A stretch of DNA of 64,000 nucleotides from Rhizobium sp. AQ_MP (GCF_014237835.1 NZ_JACJVI010000009.1:1-64000), one strand, 5' to 3'; shown: positions 44,138-54,315, counted from the stretch's first letter. Numbers and translations: made by a program. The notes: generated from the sequence alone by a model not told the origin.

Positions 44138-45274
44138 ATGTTTCACCTGATGTTTTCCCTGCCATGGCTGATCGTTGCCTTGCGCTTCATCGCTCCCCTG
44201 CCGTGGCCGTGGTGGGTGCAGCTTTCGCTCGCCGTCTTCTTGCTGTTTGCCTCGCAGTACCATCTGTTCAGCCGGTTCACCTCCGGATCGGTCTTCGCGC
44301 CGGAATTCCCGCGGCCGCTGGTGATCGGCTTCAACCTGTTCTTCGGGGCGATCGTGCTCTTGGCGGCCATGCAGGTAATACTCGACATCGTCAGTATCCT
44401 GATCTTTGCCGTCACCTGGTCATTTCCGGCCGTGCCCCCGGAGGTGCGCTACGGCATGGGGATCGCCGCGCTGTTGCTTGCAAGCTTCGGTATCAGCCAG
44501 GCGATCCGCGTGCCGAAGGTTAAGCGCATCGAGGTTCAGATACCCGGTCTGGCGCCTGATCTCGACGGTTACCGGATGGTGCAACTAACGGACATGCATA
44601 TCAGCCGGCTTTTCACCGGGCGATGGGCCAGTGCCGTCGTTCAAAAGACCAATGCGCTCGATGCCGATCTCATCGTCATCACCGGTGACCTGATCGACGG
44701 CAGTCTCGACATCCGCCGCGAAGACATCGCGCCGCTTTCGGGCCTCAAGGCCCGTCACGGTGTGCTGACCGTGCCCGGCAATCACGAGTATTTCTTCGAT
44801 GTCGATCGCTGGCTCAAGCATTTCCCCGAACTCAACATGCGTATCCTGGCCAACGCGCATCACGTCATCGAGCGGGGGGAGGGCAGGCTCGTCATCGCCG
44901 GTGTGACCGATCTTTCGGCGCGGTTTACCGGCGCTGTCGAGCCGGATCTGGGACGGGCGCTGCAGGGCGCGCCGGCGGATGCTCCCGTCATCCTTCTCGA
45001 CCACCAGCCGCGCATGGCGGAGCGGGCCGCCAAGCATGGCGTTGCGCTGCAGCTCTCCGGCCATACCCACGGCGGCATGGTTCGCGGTCTCGACCGGATC
45101 GTCGCCCGGGCGAATAACGGGTTTGTCTCGGGCTTTTACCGGGTCGGTGGGATGCAGCTCTATGTCAACAACGGCACTGGGCTCTGGCCAGGCTTTGCGC
45201 TTAGGATCGGCGTGCCGGCGGAACTGACGGAATTTACGCTGCGGTCGGCGGCGTCAAAGGCCGCCATGCGATGA
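44138..45274 (+). CDS. membrane metallophosphoesterase (YkoQ/YaeI-like)
   Basis: A 378-residue protein. The first 130 residues contain about four transmembrane helices, and the C-terminal calcineurin-like domain carries LTDMHISR, ITGDLIDGS, VPGNHEYFFD and the final SGHTHGGMVRG. Relatives act on lipid or nucleotide phosphoesters at the inner membrane face. An upstream GTG start at 44084 is possible but the ATG at 44138 begins the hydrophobic region. It follows the sox operon and may be read from it, but a functional link is not evident. Confidence 0.88.
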   Translation: MFHLMFSLPWLIVALRFIAPLPWPWWVQLSLAVFLLFASQYHLFSRFTSGSVFAPEFPRPLVIGFNLFFGAIVLLAAMQVILDIVSILIFAVTWSFPAVPPEVRYGMGIAALLLASFGISQAIRVPKVKRIEVQIPGLAPDLDGYRMVQLTDMHISRLFTGRWASAVVQKTNALDADLIVITGDLIDGSLDIRREDIAPLSGLKARHGVLTVPGNHEYFFDVDRWLKHFPELNMRILANAHHVIERGEGRLVIAGVTDLSARFTGAVEPDLGRALQGAPADAPVILLDHQPRMAERAAKHGVALQLSGHTHGGMVRGLDRIVARANNGFVSGFYRVGGMQLYVNNGTGLWPGFALRIGVPAELTEFTLRSAASKAAMR

Positions 45275-45320
45275 ACCGGCCAGGCTTGCGCCGGGCCGGT
45301 GATGGGATCGGATTGATCTG

Positions 45321-47051
45321 TCAGGCTGCGCGACTAGCCGTCTGCCCAAGGCGTGCGGCGCGTTCGGCCGGTGACCAGATCTCGCGGTCCGCTTCGCGGA
45401 TTTCACCGCGACGGTTCAGTTTGAAGCTGTTCACGAGATCGGCGAGCACTGCCGCCCCTTCGGAGACTGCACGGCTGATCTCGGTCGAATGCGCCACCAT
45501 AGCGGCATTCGCCTTGGTCATGCTGTCAACCTCGCTGACGGCGCCGTTGATGGCTTCGAGCGCCGCCGTTTCTTCGGTCGCCGAAGTTGCGATGCGGCTC
45601 ACATTCTGATCGATCGCAGAGACGAAGTTCTCGATCTCCTGCAACGCCCGGCCCGTCTCGCCCACCAGGCGAACGCCTTCCTGCACTTCGTTCGCGGAAG
45701 TGTTGACCAGTGTCTTGATCTCCTTGGCTGCATTGGCGGAGCGCTGGGCGAGTTCCCGAACTTCCTGGGCGACGACGGCAAATCCCTTCCCGGCTTCACC
45801 CGCGCGGGCCGCCTCGACGCCGGCGTTGAGGGCCAGAAGGTTGGTCTGAAAGGCGATCTCGTCGATGACGCCAATAATCTTGCCGATTTCGTTCGACGCG
45901 CCCTCGATGCGCTGCATGGCGCTCACGGTGTCGCGGACCACGGCCACCGAGGAGGTCGCTGCGGCCCGTGCTTCCGTCGCGATCTGGCGGGTTTCCCGGG
46001 TCTCTTCGGTCGCCGCTTTCAGTTTCCTCGTCGCTTCGGAAAGTGCGGACGCGGTCTGTTCGAGCGCGACCACCTGCTGATGCGTGCGGTCGGAAAGCTG
46101 CTCTGCGGAGGTTCGCATGGCGGAACCGTTGCGGGCAAGGTCATGGGTCTGGTCGAGAACGCCCGACAAGGTTCGCTGGAAGGCCCCGATGGAGGCATTG
46201 AAGTCGCGCCGAAGCGGTTCGAACTCGGCAGTGAAGGGATCATCAAGCGTCATGCGAATGTTGCTGTCGGCAAGGCGACCGAGACCGGCGCCGAGTTCTT
46301 CGATGACCCGGATGCGTTCGGTCACGTCGCTTGCAAACTTCACGACCTTCAGCACCTTGCCGTCTGTGTCCATGATCGGATTGTAGGACGCCTGAATGTG
46401 GACGCGCTTGCCACCCTTGCCGAAGCGGGTGAACTGATCGGCCACAAACCGGCCTTCGCTAAGGCCCTTCCAGAAGTTGCGATACTCGGCAGAGGCCGCG
46501 TAGTCCCTGTCGCAGAAGATCGAATGGTGGCGTCCGACAATTTCCGACAGCGTGTAGCCCATGGCGCCGAGGAAGTTTTCGTTGGCGTGCAGGATCTCGC
46601 CGGTCGGTGTGAATTCGATGATCGCCTGGGCCCGATCGAGTGCCGCCAGCTTGCCTTCGGCATCCAGCGACTTCAACTTCATGGCGGTGATGTCGGTCGC
46701 AAACTTGACCACCTTATGGGGGCGGCCGCCCTTGAGCACCGGGTTGTATGTCGCTTCGATCCAGATCTCGCGGCCACCCTTGGCGACGCGCTTGTATTGC
46801 CGCTGGTCAAAGTTGCCGGCGGCCAGATTGCGCCAGAACTGACGATAATCCTCCGAGCCGGCTTCTGCGGGTGTCACGAACATCCTATGGTGCTGGCCGA
46901 CAATCTCGCTCAGTTGATAGCCGATCGCCTTCAGGAAATTTTCATTTGCGTGGAGAATGCGGCCTTCCAAATCGAATTCGATGATGGCCTGGGAATTATC
47001 GAGAGCGTTCAAAATAGCGCGGGCATCGAAGCCGAAGTCAAATAAGGGCAT
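45321..47051 (-). CDS. soluble double-PAS methyl-accepting chemotaxis protein
   Basis: A 576-residue chemoreceptor with no transmembrane segment. Two PAS domains (about residues 5-115 and 130-235), each followed by a PAC motif ([13 protein letters not shown] and [13 protein letters not shown]), precede a short HAMP-like stretch and the signalling domain. The hairpin tip motif [40 protein letters not shown] (quoted in parts: [12 protein letters not shown]) is intact. The double PAS suggests sensing of redox or a small internal ligand. No CheR-binding pentapeptide ends the protein. It stands between two methylamine oxidation gene sets. An alternative TTG start lies seven codons upstream. Confidence 0.93.
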   Translation of the reverse strand: MPLFDFGFDARAILNALDNSQAIIEFDLEGRILHANENFLKAIGYQLSEIVGQHHRMFVTPAEAGSEDYRQFWRNLAAGNFDQRQYKRVAKGGREIWIEATYNPVLKGGRPHKVVKFATDITAMKLKSLDAEGKLAALDRAQAIIEFTPTGEILHANENFLGAMGYTLSEIVGRHHSIFCDRDYAASAEYRNFWKGLSEGRFVADQFTRFGKGGKRVHIQASYNPIMDTDGKVLKVVKFASDVTERIRVIEELGAGLGRLADSNIRMTLDDPFTAEFEPLRRDFNASIGAFQRTLSGVLDQTHDLARNGSAMRTSAEQLSDRTHQQVVALEQTASALSEATRKLKAATEETRETRQIATEARAAATSSVAVVRDTVSAMQRIEGASNEIGKIIGVIDEIAFQTNLLALNAGVEAARAGEAGKGFAVVAQEVRELAQRSANAAKEIKTLVNTSANEVQEGVRLVGETGRALQEIENFVSAIDQNVSRIATSATEETAALEAINGAVSEVDSMTKANAAMVAHSTEISRAVSEGAAVLADLVNSFKLNRRGEIREADREIWSPAERAARLGQTASRAA

Positions 47052-47307
47052 GCTGATCTCTGTTTGGAGCAACCCGGGACAGGGTGCCGACGAAAAGTAT
47101 GATTATAAAACGTAACTTACTGAACCCTTAAAAATGTTGGGATGTGTCGTGAGAAGTTGACACCTTTGACCATCCTGTCCACGCCGCCGAGAGAACACTC
47201 GCTGTCATCGATGCGACATCTTTCGTCGCAGCACGGTCTTCTGACTTTCACGCGCGCAAACTAGCTTTGTGGTACCAATCCATTGCTGCCAAGGGGAGCG
47301 TTTTTCC

Positions 47308-49734
47308 ATGAAGAGCCATGCGCGTGTCGTCGTCATCGGCGGGGGTGTCGTCGGGTGTTCGGTCCTGTACCACCTGACAAAATTCGGCTGGACCGATGTC
47401 GTGCTGCTGGAGCGCTCGGAGCTGACCTCCGGCTCGACCTGGCATGCCGCCGGCGGCATGCACACGATCAACGGCGATCCGAACGTTGCCAAGCTGCAGA
47501 AGTATACGGTCGAGCTCTACAAGGAAATCGAGGAATATTCCGGCCAGGATATCGGTTTGCACATGACCTCCGGCCTGATGCTGGCGGCCACCAAGGAGCG
47601 CTTCGACTGGATGAAGTCGCTGCTCGCCAAGGGCAAATATGCCGGCGGTGAGGCGACGCTCATTTCGGCGCAGGAAGCCTATGAGATGATGCCGCTGCTT
47701 GATCCCAAGCAGTTCGTCGGCGCGGTCTTCGATCCGCATGAGGGCCATCTCGACCCCTACGGCACGACGCACGCCTACGCGAAGTCGGCCAAGAAGAACG
47801 GTGCCGAGATCTATCTGCACACCAAGGTGGAGGATCTGGTGCAGCTGGAAGACGGCACCTGGCGCGTCATCACCGACAAGGGCGAGATCCGCGCGGAGCA
47901 TGTGGTGAATGCCGCTGGTCTCTGGGCGCGCGAAGTGGGCCGCATGGTCGGGCTGGAGCTGCCGGTGCTCGCCATGGAGCACATGTATCTGATCACCGAG
48001 GACATGCCCGAGGTCATCGAGTTCAACAAGACGACCGGCAAGGAGCTGATGCACTGCGTCGACTTCGACGGCGAGATCTATATCCGCCAGGAGCGCAACG
48101 GCATGCTGATGGGTACCTATGAAAAGGATTGCCGTCCGTGGTCGCCGATCGAGACGCCCTGGACCTTTGGCCATGAGCTTCTCGCGGAAGACCTGGAGCG
48201 CATTACCAACGAGCTTGAAATCGGTTTCCGGCATTTTCCGGCCTTCAACAATGCCGGCATCAAGAAGATCATCAACGGCCCCTTCACCTTCTCGCCGGAC
48301 GGCAACCCGCTGGTCGGCCCCGTGCGCGGCATGACCAATTTCTGGTCGGCCTGCGCCGTCATGGCGGGCTTCTCCCAGGGCGGCGGCGTGGGCTTGGCGC
48401 TTGCCCAGTGGATCATCGAGGGCGATCCGGGCTTCGACGTGTTCGCCATGGATGTCTGCCGCTACGGTGACTATGCGACGCTTGCCTATACCAATGCCAA
48501 GGTGCGCGAAAACTATTCCCGCCGTTTCTCGATCCGCTATCCGAACGAGGAGCTTCCGGGCGCCCGTCCGCTGCTCACCACGCCGATCTACGACAAGCTG
48601 AAGGCGGCCGGGGCCGTGTTCGGTGCTTCCTACGGGCTTGAGGCGGCGCTCTGGTTCGCGCCCGAGGGTGTCGAGGATGCCTTCTCGTGGCGCCGCTCGA
48701 CAGACTTCGAGGCGGTCGGCCGCGAGGCCAAGGCCGTGCGCGAGAGCGTAGGCCTGATGGAGACCTCGGGCTTTGCCAAATACATGGTGAGCGGGGAGGG
48801 CTCGCGCGAGTGGCTCGATCGCATGCTCGCCTGCAAGATCCCCGAAGTCGGTCGCATGGCGCTCGCCCCAATGCTGAACGAGGCGGGCAAGCTGATCGGT
48901 GACTTCACCGTCGCCAATCTCGACGACGAGGACTTCCTCGTCATCGGCTCGGGCATTGCCGAGGACTATCACATGCGCTGGTTCGAGAGCCATCTACCCG
49001 ACGACGGCTCGGTTGATGTCGAGGCGCTGAACCTCAGCCTTGTCGGCCTGTCCATTGCCGGGCCGAAGTCCCGCGATGTGCTGGCCAAGCTCACCCATCT
49101 CGATGTATCCGATGCCGCGCTGCCGTTCATGGCGATCCGCGAGATGGATCTCGGAATGGCGCCGGTCATCCTTGGCCGTGTCAGCTATACCGGTGACCTC
49201 GGCTATGAGATCTGGATGCGACCGGAATACCAGCGCTATGTCTTCGACGCGCTGATGGAAGCCGGTGCCGAGTTCAACATCTCCCTCTTCGGTCTCAGGG
49301 CGCTCAATGCCCTCCGGCTGGAAAAGAGCTTCGGCAGCTGGTCACGTGAATTTCGTCCGCTTTACGGACCGCTTGAGGCAGGCCTGTCGCGTTTCGTCGC
49401 CCTGAAGAAGGAGGCGGATTTCATCGGCAAGAAGGCGGCAATCGAGGAGAAGCTGTCCGGCGGCAAGCTCAGGCTTCGCACCTTCATCGTCGATGCCAAG
49501 GATGCCGATGTCATCGGCGACGAGCCGATCTCCTACAAGGGCGAGGTGTGCGGGTGGGTCACCTCGGGTGGCTATGCGCATCCAAGCGGCGTTTCCGTCG
49601 CAATCGGCTACGTGCCGAAAGAAATTGCGGACGAAATCGACGGCTGGAGCGTGGAAATTCTTGGGGAAATCCTGCCCGCCCGCCTGCAGCCTCAGTCGCT
49701 ATTTGACGCGAATGGGTCGCGAATGAGAAACTGA
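47308..49734 (+). CDS. dimethylglycine/sarcosine dehydrogenase-like flavoprotein
   Basis: An 808-residue two-domain enzyme. The N-terminal D-amino-acid-oxidase-type FAD domain (VVVIGGGVVGCSVLYHL, and HAAGG with the likely flavin-linked His) spans about residues 1-390. A GcvT-like folate-binding domain (about 420-800) accepts the one-carbon unit. This is the architecture of mitochondrial dimethylglycine and sarcosine dehydrogenases, which feed methylene-tetrahydrofolate and reduce an electron-transfer flavoprotein. The ATG follows AAGGGGAG by nine bases. Which N-methyl substrate is used cannot be told from sequence. Confidence 0.9.
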   Translation: MKSHARVVVIGGGVVGCSVLYHLTKFGWTDVVLLERSELTSGSTWHAAGGMHTINGDPNVAKLQKYTVELYKEIEEYSGQDIGLHMTSGLMLAATKERFDWMKSLLAKGKYAGGEATLISAQEAYEMMPLLDPKQFVGAVFDPHEGHLDPYGTTHAYAKSAKKNGAEIYLHTKVEDLVQLEDGTWRVITDKGEIRAEHVVNAAGLWAREVGRMVGLELPVLAMEHMYLITEDMPEVIEFNKTTGKELMHCVDFDGEIYIRQERNGMLMGTYEKDCRPWSPIETPWTFGHELLAEDLERITNELEIGFRHFPAFNNAGIKKIINGPFTFSPDGNPLVGPVRGMTNFWSACAVMAGFSQGGGVGLALAQWIIEGDPGFDVFAMDVCRYGDYATLAYTNAKVRENYSRRFSIRYPNEELPGARPLLTTPIYDKLKAAGAVFGASYGLEAALWFAPEGVEDAFSWRRSTDFEAVGREAKAVRESVGLMETSGFAKYMVSGEGSREWLDRMLACKIPEVGRMALAPMLNEAGKLIGDFTVANLDDEDFLVIGSGIAEDYHMRWFESHLPDDGSVDVEALNLSLVGLSIAGPKSRDVLAKLTHLDVSDAALPFMAIREMDLGMAPVILGRVSYTGDLGYEIWMRPEYQRYVFDALMEAGAEFNISLFGLRALNALRLEKSFGSWSREFRPLYGPLEAGLSRFVALKKEADFIGKKAAIEEKLSGGKLRLRTFIVDAKDADVIGDEPISYKGEVCGWVTSGGYAHPSGVSVAIGYVPKEIADEIDGWSVEILGEILPARLQPQSLFDANGSRMRN

Positions 49735-49780
49735 ACCGTTTTCCACAAAAATGGGCTTGCTTTAGAGCTTTGAAATGGAC

Positions 49781-49804
49781 AGCAGGTCGCTCCCGCGACC
49801 TGCT
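49781..49804. terminator. terminator-like hairpin
   Basis: A perfect 10-bp stem (AGCAGGTCGC at 49781-49790 with its complement at 49795-49804) and a TCCC loop. Only scattered T residues follow, so termination after the dehydrogenase gene is probable but the hairpin is not canonical. Confidence 0.6.
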
Positions 49805-50007
49805 GATTTCGTAAGCTTTTTCTGCCGATTTTTTGTGTGGCCTGTCATTTCAAGGGCCAAAGTGCTGCGAAACAGTAACATTTTGTGCCGTGCCCGCCTT
49901 TTAGGCTTCACATTTTCGGACAAAGCGATATGGAATCCTCCGACGCCTACGCCCGCCAGGGACAACAAAATGAGACGCAGTAAACAGGTGCGTCCGGGGG
50001 ATAATGT

Positions 50008-50910
50008 ATGGAATACTTCATCCAGCAGCTCATAAACGGGCTGACTCTTGGATCCATCTATGGCCTCGTGGCTATCGGCTATACGATGGTTTACGGCATC
50101 ATCGGCATGATCAACTTTGCCCATGGTGACATCTTCATGCTCGGCGGCTTTGCCGCTCTGATCGTTTTCCTCATTCTCACATCGTTCTTCGCCGGCATTC
50201 CGGTGGCGCTTGCGCTGCTGATCATGCTGATCGTTGCGATGTTGATGACCGGTCTGTGGAACTGGACGATCGAGCGCGTGGCCTATCGGCCGTTGCGCGG
50301 TTCGTTCCGCCTCGCGCCATTGATCACCGCGATCGGCATGTCGATCGTGCTGTCGAACTTCATCCAGATCTCGCAGGGTCCGCGCAACAAGCCGATCCCG
50401 CCGCTGGTCAGCGACGTTCTGCATTTCGGCGATGTCACCATCGCCGTCAAGCAGGTCATCATCGTGCTTGTCACGGCCGTCCTGCTGGCTGCCTTCTGGT
50501 ATATCGTCAACAAGACCCCGCTCGGCCGTGCGCAGCGTGCGACCGAACAGGATCGCAAGATGGCGGCGCTTCTCGGCGTCGATGTTGACCGCACCATTTC
50601 CATCACCTTCGTCATGGGTGCCGCGCTCGCAGCGGTGGCCGGTACCATGTACCTCATGTATTACGGTGTCGCCTCGTTCCATGACGGCTTCATTCCCGGC
50701 GTAAAGGCCTTTACGGCAGCCGTTCTCGGCGGTATCGGCTCGCTCCCGGGCGCCGTGCTTGGCGGGTTGCTGATCGGCCTCATCGAGTCGCTCTGGTCGG
50801 CCTATTTCAGCATCGCCTACAAGGATGTCGCGACCTTCGCCATCCTGGCCTTCGTGCTGATCTTCAAGCCCACCGGCATCCTCGGACGTCCGGAAGTCGA
50901 GAAGGTTTGA
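50008..50910 (+). CDS. livH: branched-chain amino acid ABC permease LivH
   Basis: A 300-residue inner membrane permease with about eight helices. The LivH start FIQQLINGLTLGSIYGLVAIGYTMVYGIIGMINFAHGD (in parts: LGSIYGLVAIGYTMVYG) and late GVKAFTAAVLGGIGSLPGA match the family throughout. It opens livH-livM-livG-livF and lies five bases before livM. The operon brings leucine, isoleucine and valine, or related amino acids, into the cell. Confidence 0.97.
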   Translation: MEYFIQQLINGLTLGSIYGLVAIGYTMVYGIIGMINFAHGDIFMLGGFAALIVFLILTSFFAGIPVALALLIMLIVAMLMTGLWNWTIERVAYRPLRGSFRLAPLITAIGMSIVLSNFIQISQGPRNKPIPPLVSDVLHFGDVTIAVKQVIIVLVTAVLLAAFWYIVNKTPLGRAQRATEQDRKMAALLGVDVDRTISITFVMGAALAAVAGTMYLMYYGVASFHDGFIPGVKAFTAAVLGGIGSLPGAVLGGLLIGLIESLWSAYFSIAYKDVATFAILAFVLIFKPTGILGRPEVEKV

Positions 50911-50914
50911 TCCC

Positions 50915-52309
50915 ATGACTACTCCTGCAAACGTAAACGGTGCCGCTTCGTCCGGCACAATGGCGCGCGCCATCAAGGAAGGCCTGTTCGCCGGCCTTCT
51001 GGCTCTTGGCCTGTTCAGCCTCTACATCGGCATCAAGACCGATCAGAACATGGCCAATGAGCTGATCTGGTATCCGCGCTGGGGACTGCTGGCGATTTTC
51101 GTCATCATCGCCGCCGTCGGGCGTTTCGCCATGGTGGCCTTCCTGGCGCCCTGGTTCGCCGCCCGCAAGGAAAAGAAGTCGGCTGCGGTGCCGGTGCATG
51201 ACATCGACGCCAAGCAGCCCTTCCTCAAGACGCATTTCCTGAAGATCGCGCTGATTGCCCTGATCCTCTATCCGCCGGTCATCGTGGCACTCTCGGGTGT
51301 CCAGGGTTCGCTGAAATATGTCGACAATTTCGGTATCCAGATCCTCATCTACGTGATGCTGGCCTGGGGTCTGAACATCGTTGTCGGTCTCGCCGGCCTG
51401 CTCGACCTCGGATATGTCGCCTTCTATGCCGTCGGCGCCTATTCCTACGCGCTGCTTGCGCAGAACTTCGGTCTGTCCTTCTGGATCCTGCTGCCGCTCG
51501 CCGGCATTCTGGCGGCCTTCTGGGGCATCATCCTGGGCTTCCCGGTTCTGCGCCTCAGAGGTGACTATCTCGCCATCGTGACGCTCGCCTTCGGGGAAAT
51601 CATTCGACTGGTGCTGATCAACTGGCAGGACGTGACCCGCGGTACCTTCGGTATCTCGAGCATTCCGAAGGCCACCTTCTTCGGCATCGAGTTCAACGCG
51701 TCGGCTGATGGTTTCGCCAAGACGTTCGGGTTGCCGATGTCGTCTGCCTACTACAAGATCTACCTCTTCTACGTGATCCTGGCGCTGTGCTGCCTGACGG
51801 CCTATGTCACGATCAAGCTTCGCCGCATGCCGATCGGTCGTGCGTGGGAAGCGCTGCGTGAAGACGAGATCGCCTGCCGCTCGCTCGGCATCAACACGGT
51901 CACGACCAAGCTCACCGCCTTCGCGATCGGTGCCATGTTCGGTGGCTTTGCCGGCTCCTTCTTTGCGGCCCGCCAGGGCTTCGTCTCGCCGGAAAGCTTC
52001 GTATTCCTGGAATCTGCCGTCATCCTCGCCATCGTCGTACTCGGTGGCATGGGGTCGCTCACCGGGATCGCGATTGCTGCCATCGTCATGATCGGTGGCA
52101 CGGAAGCGCTGCGCGAGATGGAATTCCTGAAGCATATCTTCGGACCCGACTTCACGCCGGAACTCTACCGCATGATCCTTTTCGGCCTCGCCATGGTCGT
52201 GGTCATGCTGTTCAAGCCGCGCGGTTTCGTCGGCAGCAGAGAGCCGACGGCCTTCCTCAAGGAACGCAAGGCCGTTTCGGGCAGCTTCACCAAGGAAGGT
52301 CACGGCTGA
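50915..52309 (+). CDS. livM: branched-chain amino acid ABC permease LivM
   Basis: A 464-residue permease. The N-terminal 130 residues are an extension with two or three helices and a charged loop (KEKKSAAVPVHDI), common in rhizobial LivM. The core follows with AWGLNIVVGLAGLLDLGYVAFYAVGAY-type motifs (in parts: VVGLAGLLDLGYVAFYAVGA) and the EAA-like REDEIACRSLGIN loop that contacts the ATPases. The stop overlaps the livG start by one base. Confidence 0.97.
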   Translation: MTTPANVNGAASSGTMARAIKEGLFAGLLALGLFSLYIGIKTDQNMANELIWYPRWGLLAIFVIIAAVGRFAMVAFLAPWFAARKEKKSAAVPVHDIDAKQPFLKTHFLKIALIALILYPPVIVALSGVQGSLKYVDNFGIQILIYVMLAWGLNIVVGLAGLLDLGYVAFYAVGAYSYALLAQNFGLSFWILLPLAGILAAFWGIILGFPVLRLRGDYLAIVTLAFGEIIRLVLINWQDVTRGTFGISSIPKATFFGIEFNASADGFAKTFGLPMSSAYYKIYLFYVILALCCLTAYVTIKLRRMPIGRAWEALREDEIACRSLGINTVTTKLTAFAIGAMFGGFAGSFFAARQGFVSPESFVFLESAVILAIVVLGGMGSLTGIAIAAIVMIGGTEALREMEFLKHIFGPDFTPELYRMILFGLAMVVVMLFKPRGFVGSREPTAFLKERKAVSGSFTKEGHG

Positions 52310-53181
52310 TGGCTTCCGGGAACACGACAATGAGCAAAGACACCATTTTGAAAGTCGAGCATCTGTCGATGCGTTTCGGTGGTCTAATGGCCATCAACGA
52401 CTTCTCCTTCGAAGCCAAGCGCGGCGAAATCACCGCGCTGATCGGCCCCAACGGTGCAGGCAAGACCACGGTCTTCAACTGTATCACCGGCTTCTACAAG
52501 CCGACCATGGGGATGATTACGCTAAACCAGAAGTCCGGCCAGCAGTATCTTCTGGAGAGGCTGCCGGATTTCGAGATCACCAAGAAGGCGAAGGTCGCCC
52601 GTACCTTCCAGAACATCCGGCTCTTCTCGGGTCTGACCGTTCTCGAAAACCTGCTGGTGGCGCAGCACAATGCGCTGATGAAGGCCTCGGGCTACACCAT
52701 TCTCGGTCTGCTCGGCCTGCCGGCCTACAAAAAGGCCGAGGCTGAATCGATCGAGAAGGCACGCTACTGGCTGGAAAAGGCCGATCTGATCGAACGCGCC
52801 GACGATCCGGCCGGCGATCTGCCGTACGGTGCCCAGCGGCGGCTCGAGATCTGCCGCGCCATGTGCACGGGGCCCGAGCTCCTTTGCCTGGACGAGCCGG
52901 CTGCCGGTCTCAACCCGAAGGAGTCTCTGGCGCTCAACACGTTGCTCAGGAGCATCCGCGACGAAGGCACATCGCTGCTCCTCATCGAGCACGACATGTC
53001 CGTCGTCATGCAGATTTCCGACCATGTCGTGGTTCTGGAATACGGCCAGAAGATTTCTGACGGCACGCCTGACCACGTGAAGAACGACCCGAAGGTCATC
53101 GCGGCCTATCTGGGTGTCGAGGATGAAGAATTGGATGATGCTATCCATGAAGTCGAAGCCGTTGCAGGGGGAGAACACTGA
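52309..53181 (+). CDS. livG: branched-chain amino acid ABC ATPase LivG
   Basis: A 290-residue ATPase. Walker A is GPNGAGKTT, the LivG-type signature is LPYGAQRRLEI, Walker B is LLCLDEPAAGL, and the switch His is in LIEHDM. A second ATG seven codons later (MSKDTILK) is also a possible start. The C-terminal extension beyond GVED is acidic. Start and stop overlap the neighbours by one base each, so translation is tightly coupled. Confidence 0.96.
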   Translation: MASGNTTMSKDTILKVEHLSMRFGGLMAINDFSFEAKRGEITALIGPNGAGKTTVFNCITGFYKPTMGMITLNQKSGQQYLLERLPDFEITKKAKVARTFQNIRLFSGLTVLENLLVAQHNALMKASGYTILGLLGLPAYKKAEAESIEKARYWLEKADLIERADDPAGDLPYGAQRRLEICRAMCTGPELLCLDEPAAGLNPKESLALNTLLRSIRDEGTSLLLIEHDMSVVMQISDHVVVLEYGQKISDGTPDHVKNDPKVIAAYLGVEDEELDDAIHEVEAVAGGEH

Positions 53182-53909
53182 TGTCCTCTGAACCGCTTCT
53201 CAAAGTCGCCGGCGTCGAGACCTATTATGGCAATATCCGCGCCTTGGCCGGTGTTGACGTCGAGGCGCACAAGGGCGAAATCGTGTCGCTGATCGGCGCC
53301 AACGGGGCCGGCAAGTCGACCCTGATGATGACGATCTGCGGCAGCCCGCAAGCGCGCTCCGGCCAGATCGTCTTCGACGGCGAAGACATTACGCGACTGC
53401 CGACGCATCTGATCGCGCGCCGCCGCATTGCCCAGTCGCCTGAAGGTCGCCGCATCTTCCCGCGGATGACCGTTCTCGAGAACCTGCAGATGGGTGCCGG
53501 CCTGGATAATCTGAAGTACTTCAAGGAGGACGTGGAGAAGATCTTCACCATGTTCCCGCGCCTGAAGGAAAGGCAGACCCAGCGTGGCGGCACGCTGTCG
53601 GGCGGGGAGCAGCAGATGCTCTCTATCGGCCGCGCCCTGATGTCGCGCCCGAAGCTGCTGCTTCTCGACGAACCGTCGCTCGGTCTCGCGCCGCTGATCG
53701 TCAAGGGGATCTTCGAGCAGATCAAGCGGCTCAACCAGGAAGAGGGACTGACCGTCTTCCTCGTCGAGCAGAACGCATTCGCTGCACTGAAACTGTCAGA
53801 CCGTGCCTATGTCATGGTCAACGGCAAGGTGACGATGAGTGGCACGGGTAAGGAACTGCTGGCCGATCCTTCGGTCCGTGCGGCCTATCTCGAAGGCGGC
53901 CATCACTGA
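53181..53909 (+). CDS. livF: branched-chain amino acid ABC ATPase LivF
   Basis: A 242-residue ATPase. Walker A is GANGAGKST, the signature is LSGGEQQML, Walker B is LLLLDEPSLGLAP, and LVEQNAFAAL carries the family Gln in place of the switch His. It pairs with LivG in the transporter. Confidence 0.96.
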   Translation: MSSEPLLKVAGVETYYGNIRALAGVDVEAHKGEIVSLIGANGAGKSTLMMTICGSPQARSGQIVFDGEDITRLPTHLIARRRIAQSPEGRRIFPRMTVLENLQMGAGLDNLKYFKEDVEKIFTMFPRLKERQTQRGGTLSGGEQQMLSIGRALMSRPKLLLLDEPSLGLAPLIVKGIFEQIKRLNQEEGLTVFLVEQNAFAALKLSDRAYVMVNGKVTMSGTGKELLADPSVRAAYLEGGHH

Positions 53910-53927
53910 GCGCGGGGAGTATTTGAC

Positions 53928-54281
53928 ATGCAAGGTTTGTTTTTCGAGAGCGACACGACTGTTCGCTACGTCCTCCGCTTCCTTGTGGTGCTGCTCGGTC
54001 TTTGGACCGCGTGGCGCACCGGCAAGGCTGCTGCCGAGAGCTGGAACGGCTACGGCACCGTGTTCGTCTACGTGCTGGGATTGGGATTTGCGATGCGGTT
54101 CCTTCACTTCTCGCTGTTTGGCGGTCCCTTCCTCAGCCCCTTCTTCTACGTGATCGACGTCGCACTTCTCATGGTGTTCGCGGTGGCCGGTTTCCAGGCA
54201 CGCCGTACCACTCAGATGGTCGACAACTACTATTGGCTCTACCAGAGAACCTCGTATTTCTCGTGGAAGAACAAAGATTGA
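53928..54281 (+). CDS. small membrane protein of the liv operon (DUF6867-like)
   Basis: A 117-residue protein with three hydrophobic helices (YVLRFLVVLLGLWTAWR; VFVYVLGLGFAMRFLHF; FFYVIDVALLMVFAVAGF) and a C-terminal aromatic tail (DNYYWLYQRTSYFSWKNKD). It lies 18 bases after livF and before livK, an arrangement I recognise from other Rhizobiales, where it is grouped as DUF6867; the name is not verified here. It is likely an accessory membrane component of the transporter; the function is unknown. Confidence 0.85.
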   Translation: MQGLFFESDTTVRYVLRFLVVLLGLWTAWRTGKAAAESWNGYGTVFVYVLGLGFAMRFLHFSLFGGPFLSPFFYVIDVALLMVFAVAGFQARRTTQMVDNYYWLYQRTSYFSWKNKD

Positions 54282-54295
54282 CAAGCCGTTGTTTT

Positions 54296-54315
54296 CTGTC
54301 GCAGATTGGCGACAG
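54296..54315. terminator. hairpin between the liv permease block and livK
   Basis: CTGTCGC (54296-54302) and GCGACAG (54309-54315) form a perfect 7-bp stem with a six-base loop. No T-run follows. It may stabilise the upstream message or attenuate read-through, which would allow livK its own promoter and higher expression. Confidence 0.5.

Noticed and set aside
47248..48993. A 581-codon open frame antisense to the dimethylglycine dehydrogenase-like gene
   Set aside because: It has no start signal or domain and is fully antisense to a well supported gene.
50864..52330. A 488-codon open frame antisense to livM
   Set aside because: It is rich in Asp, Gly and Arg in the manner of shadows of hydrophobic genes, with no family match.
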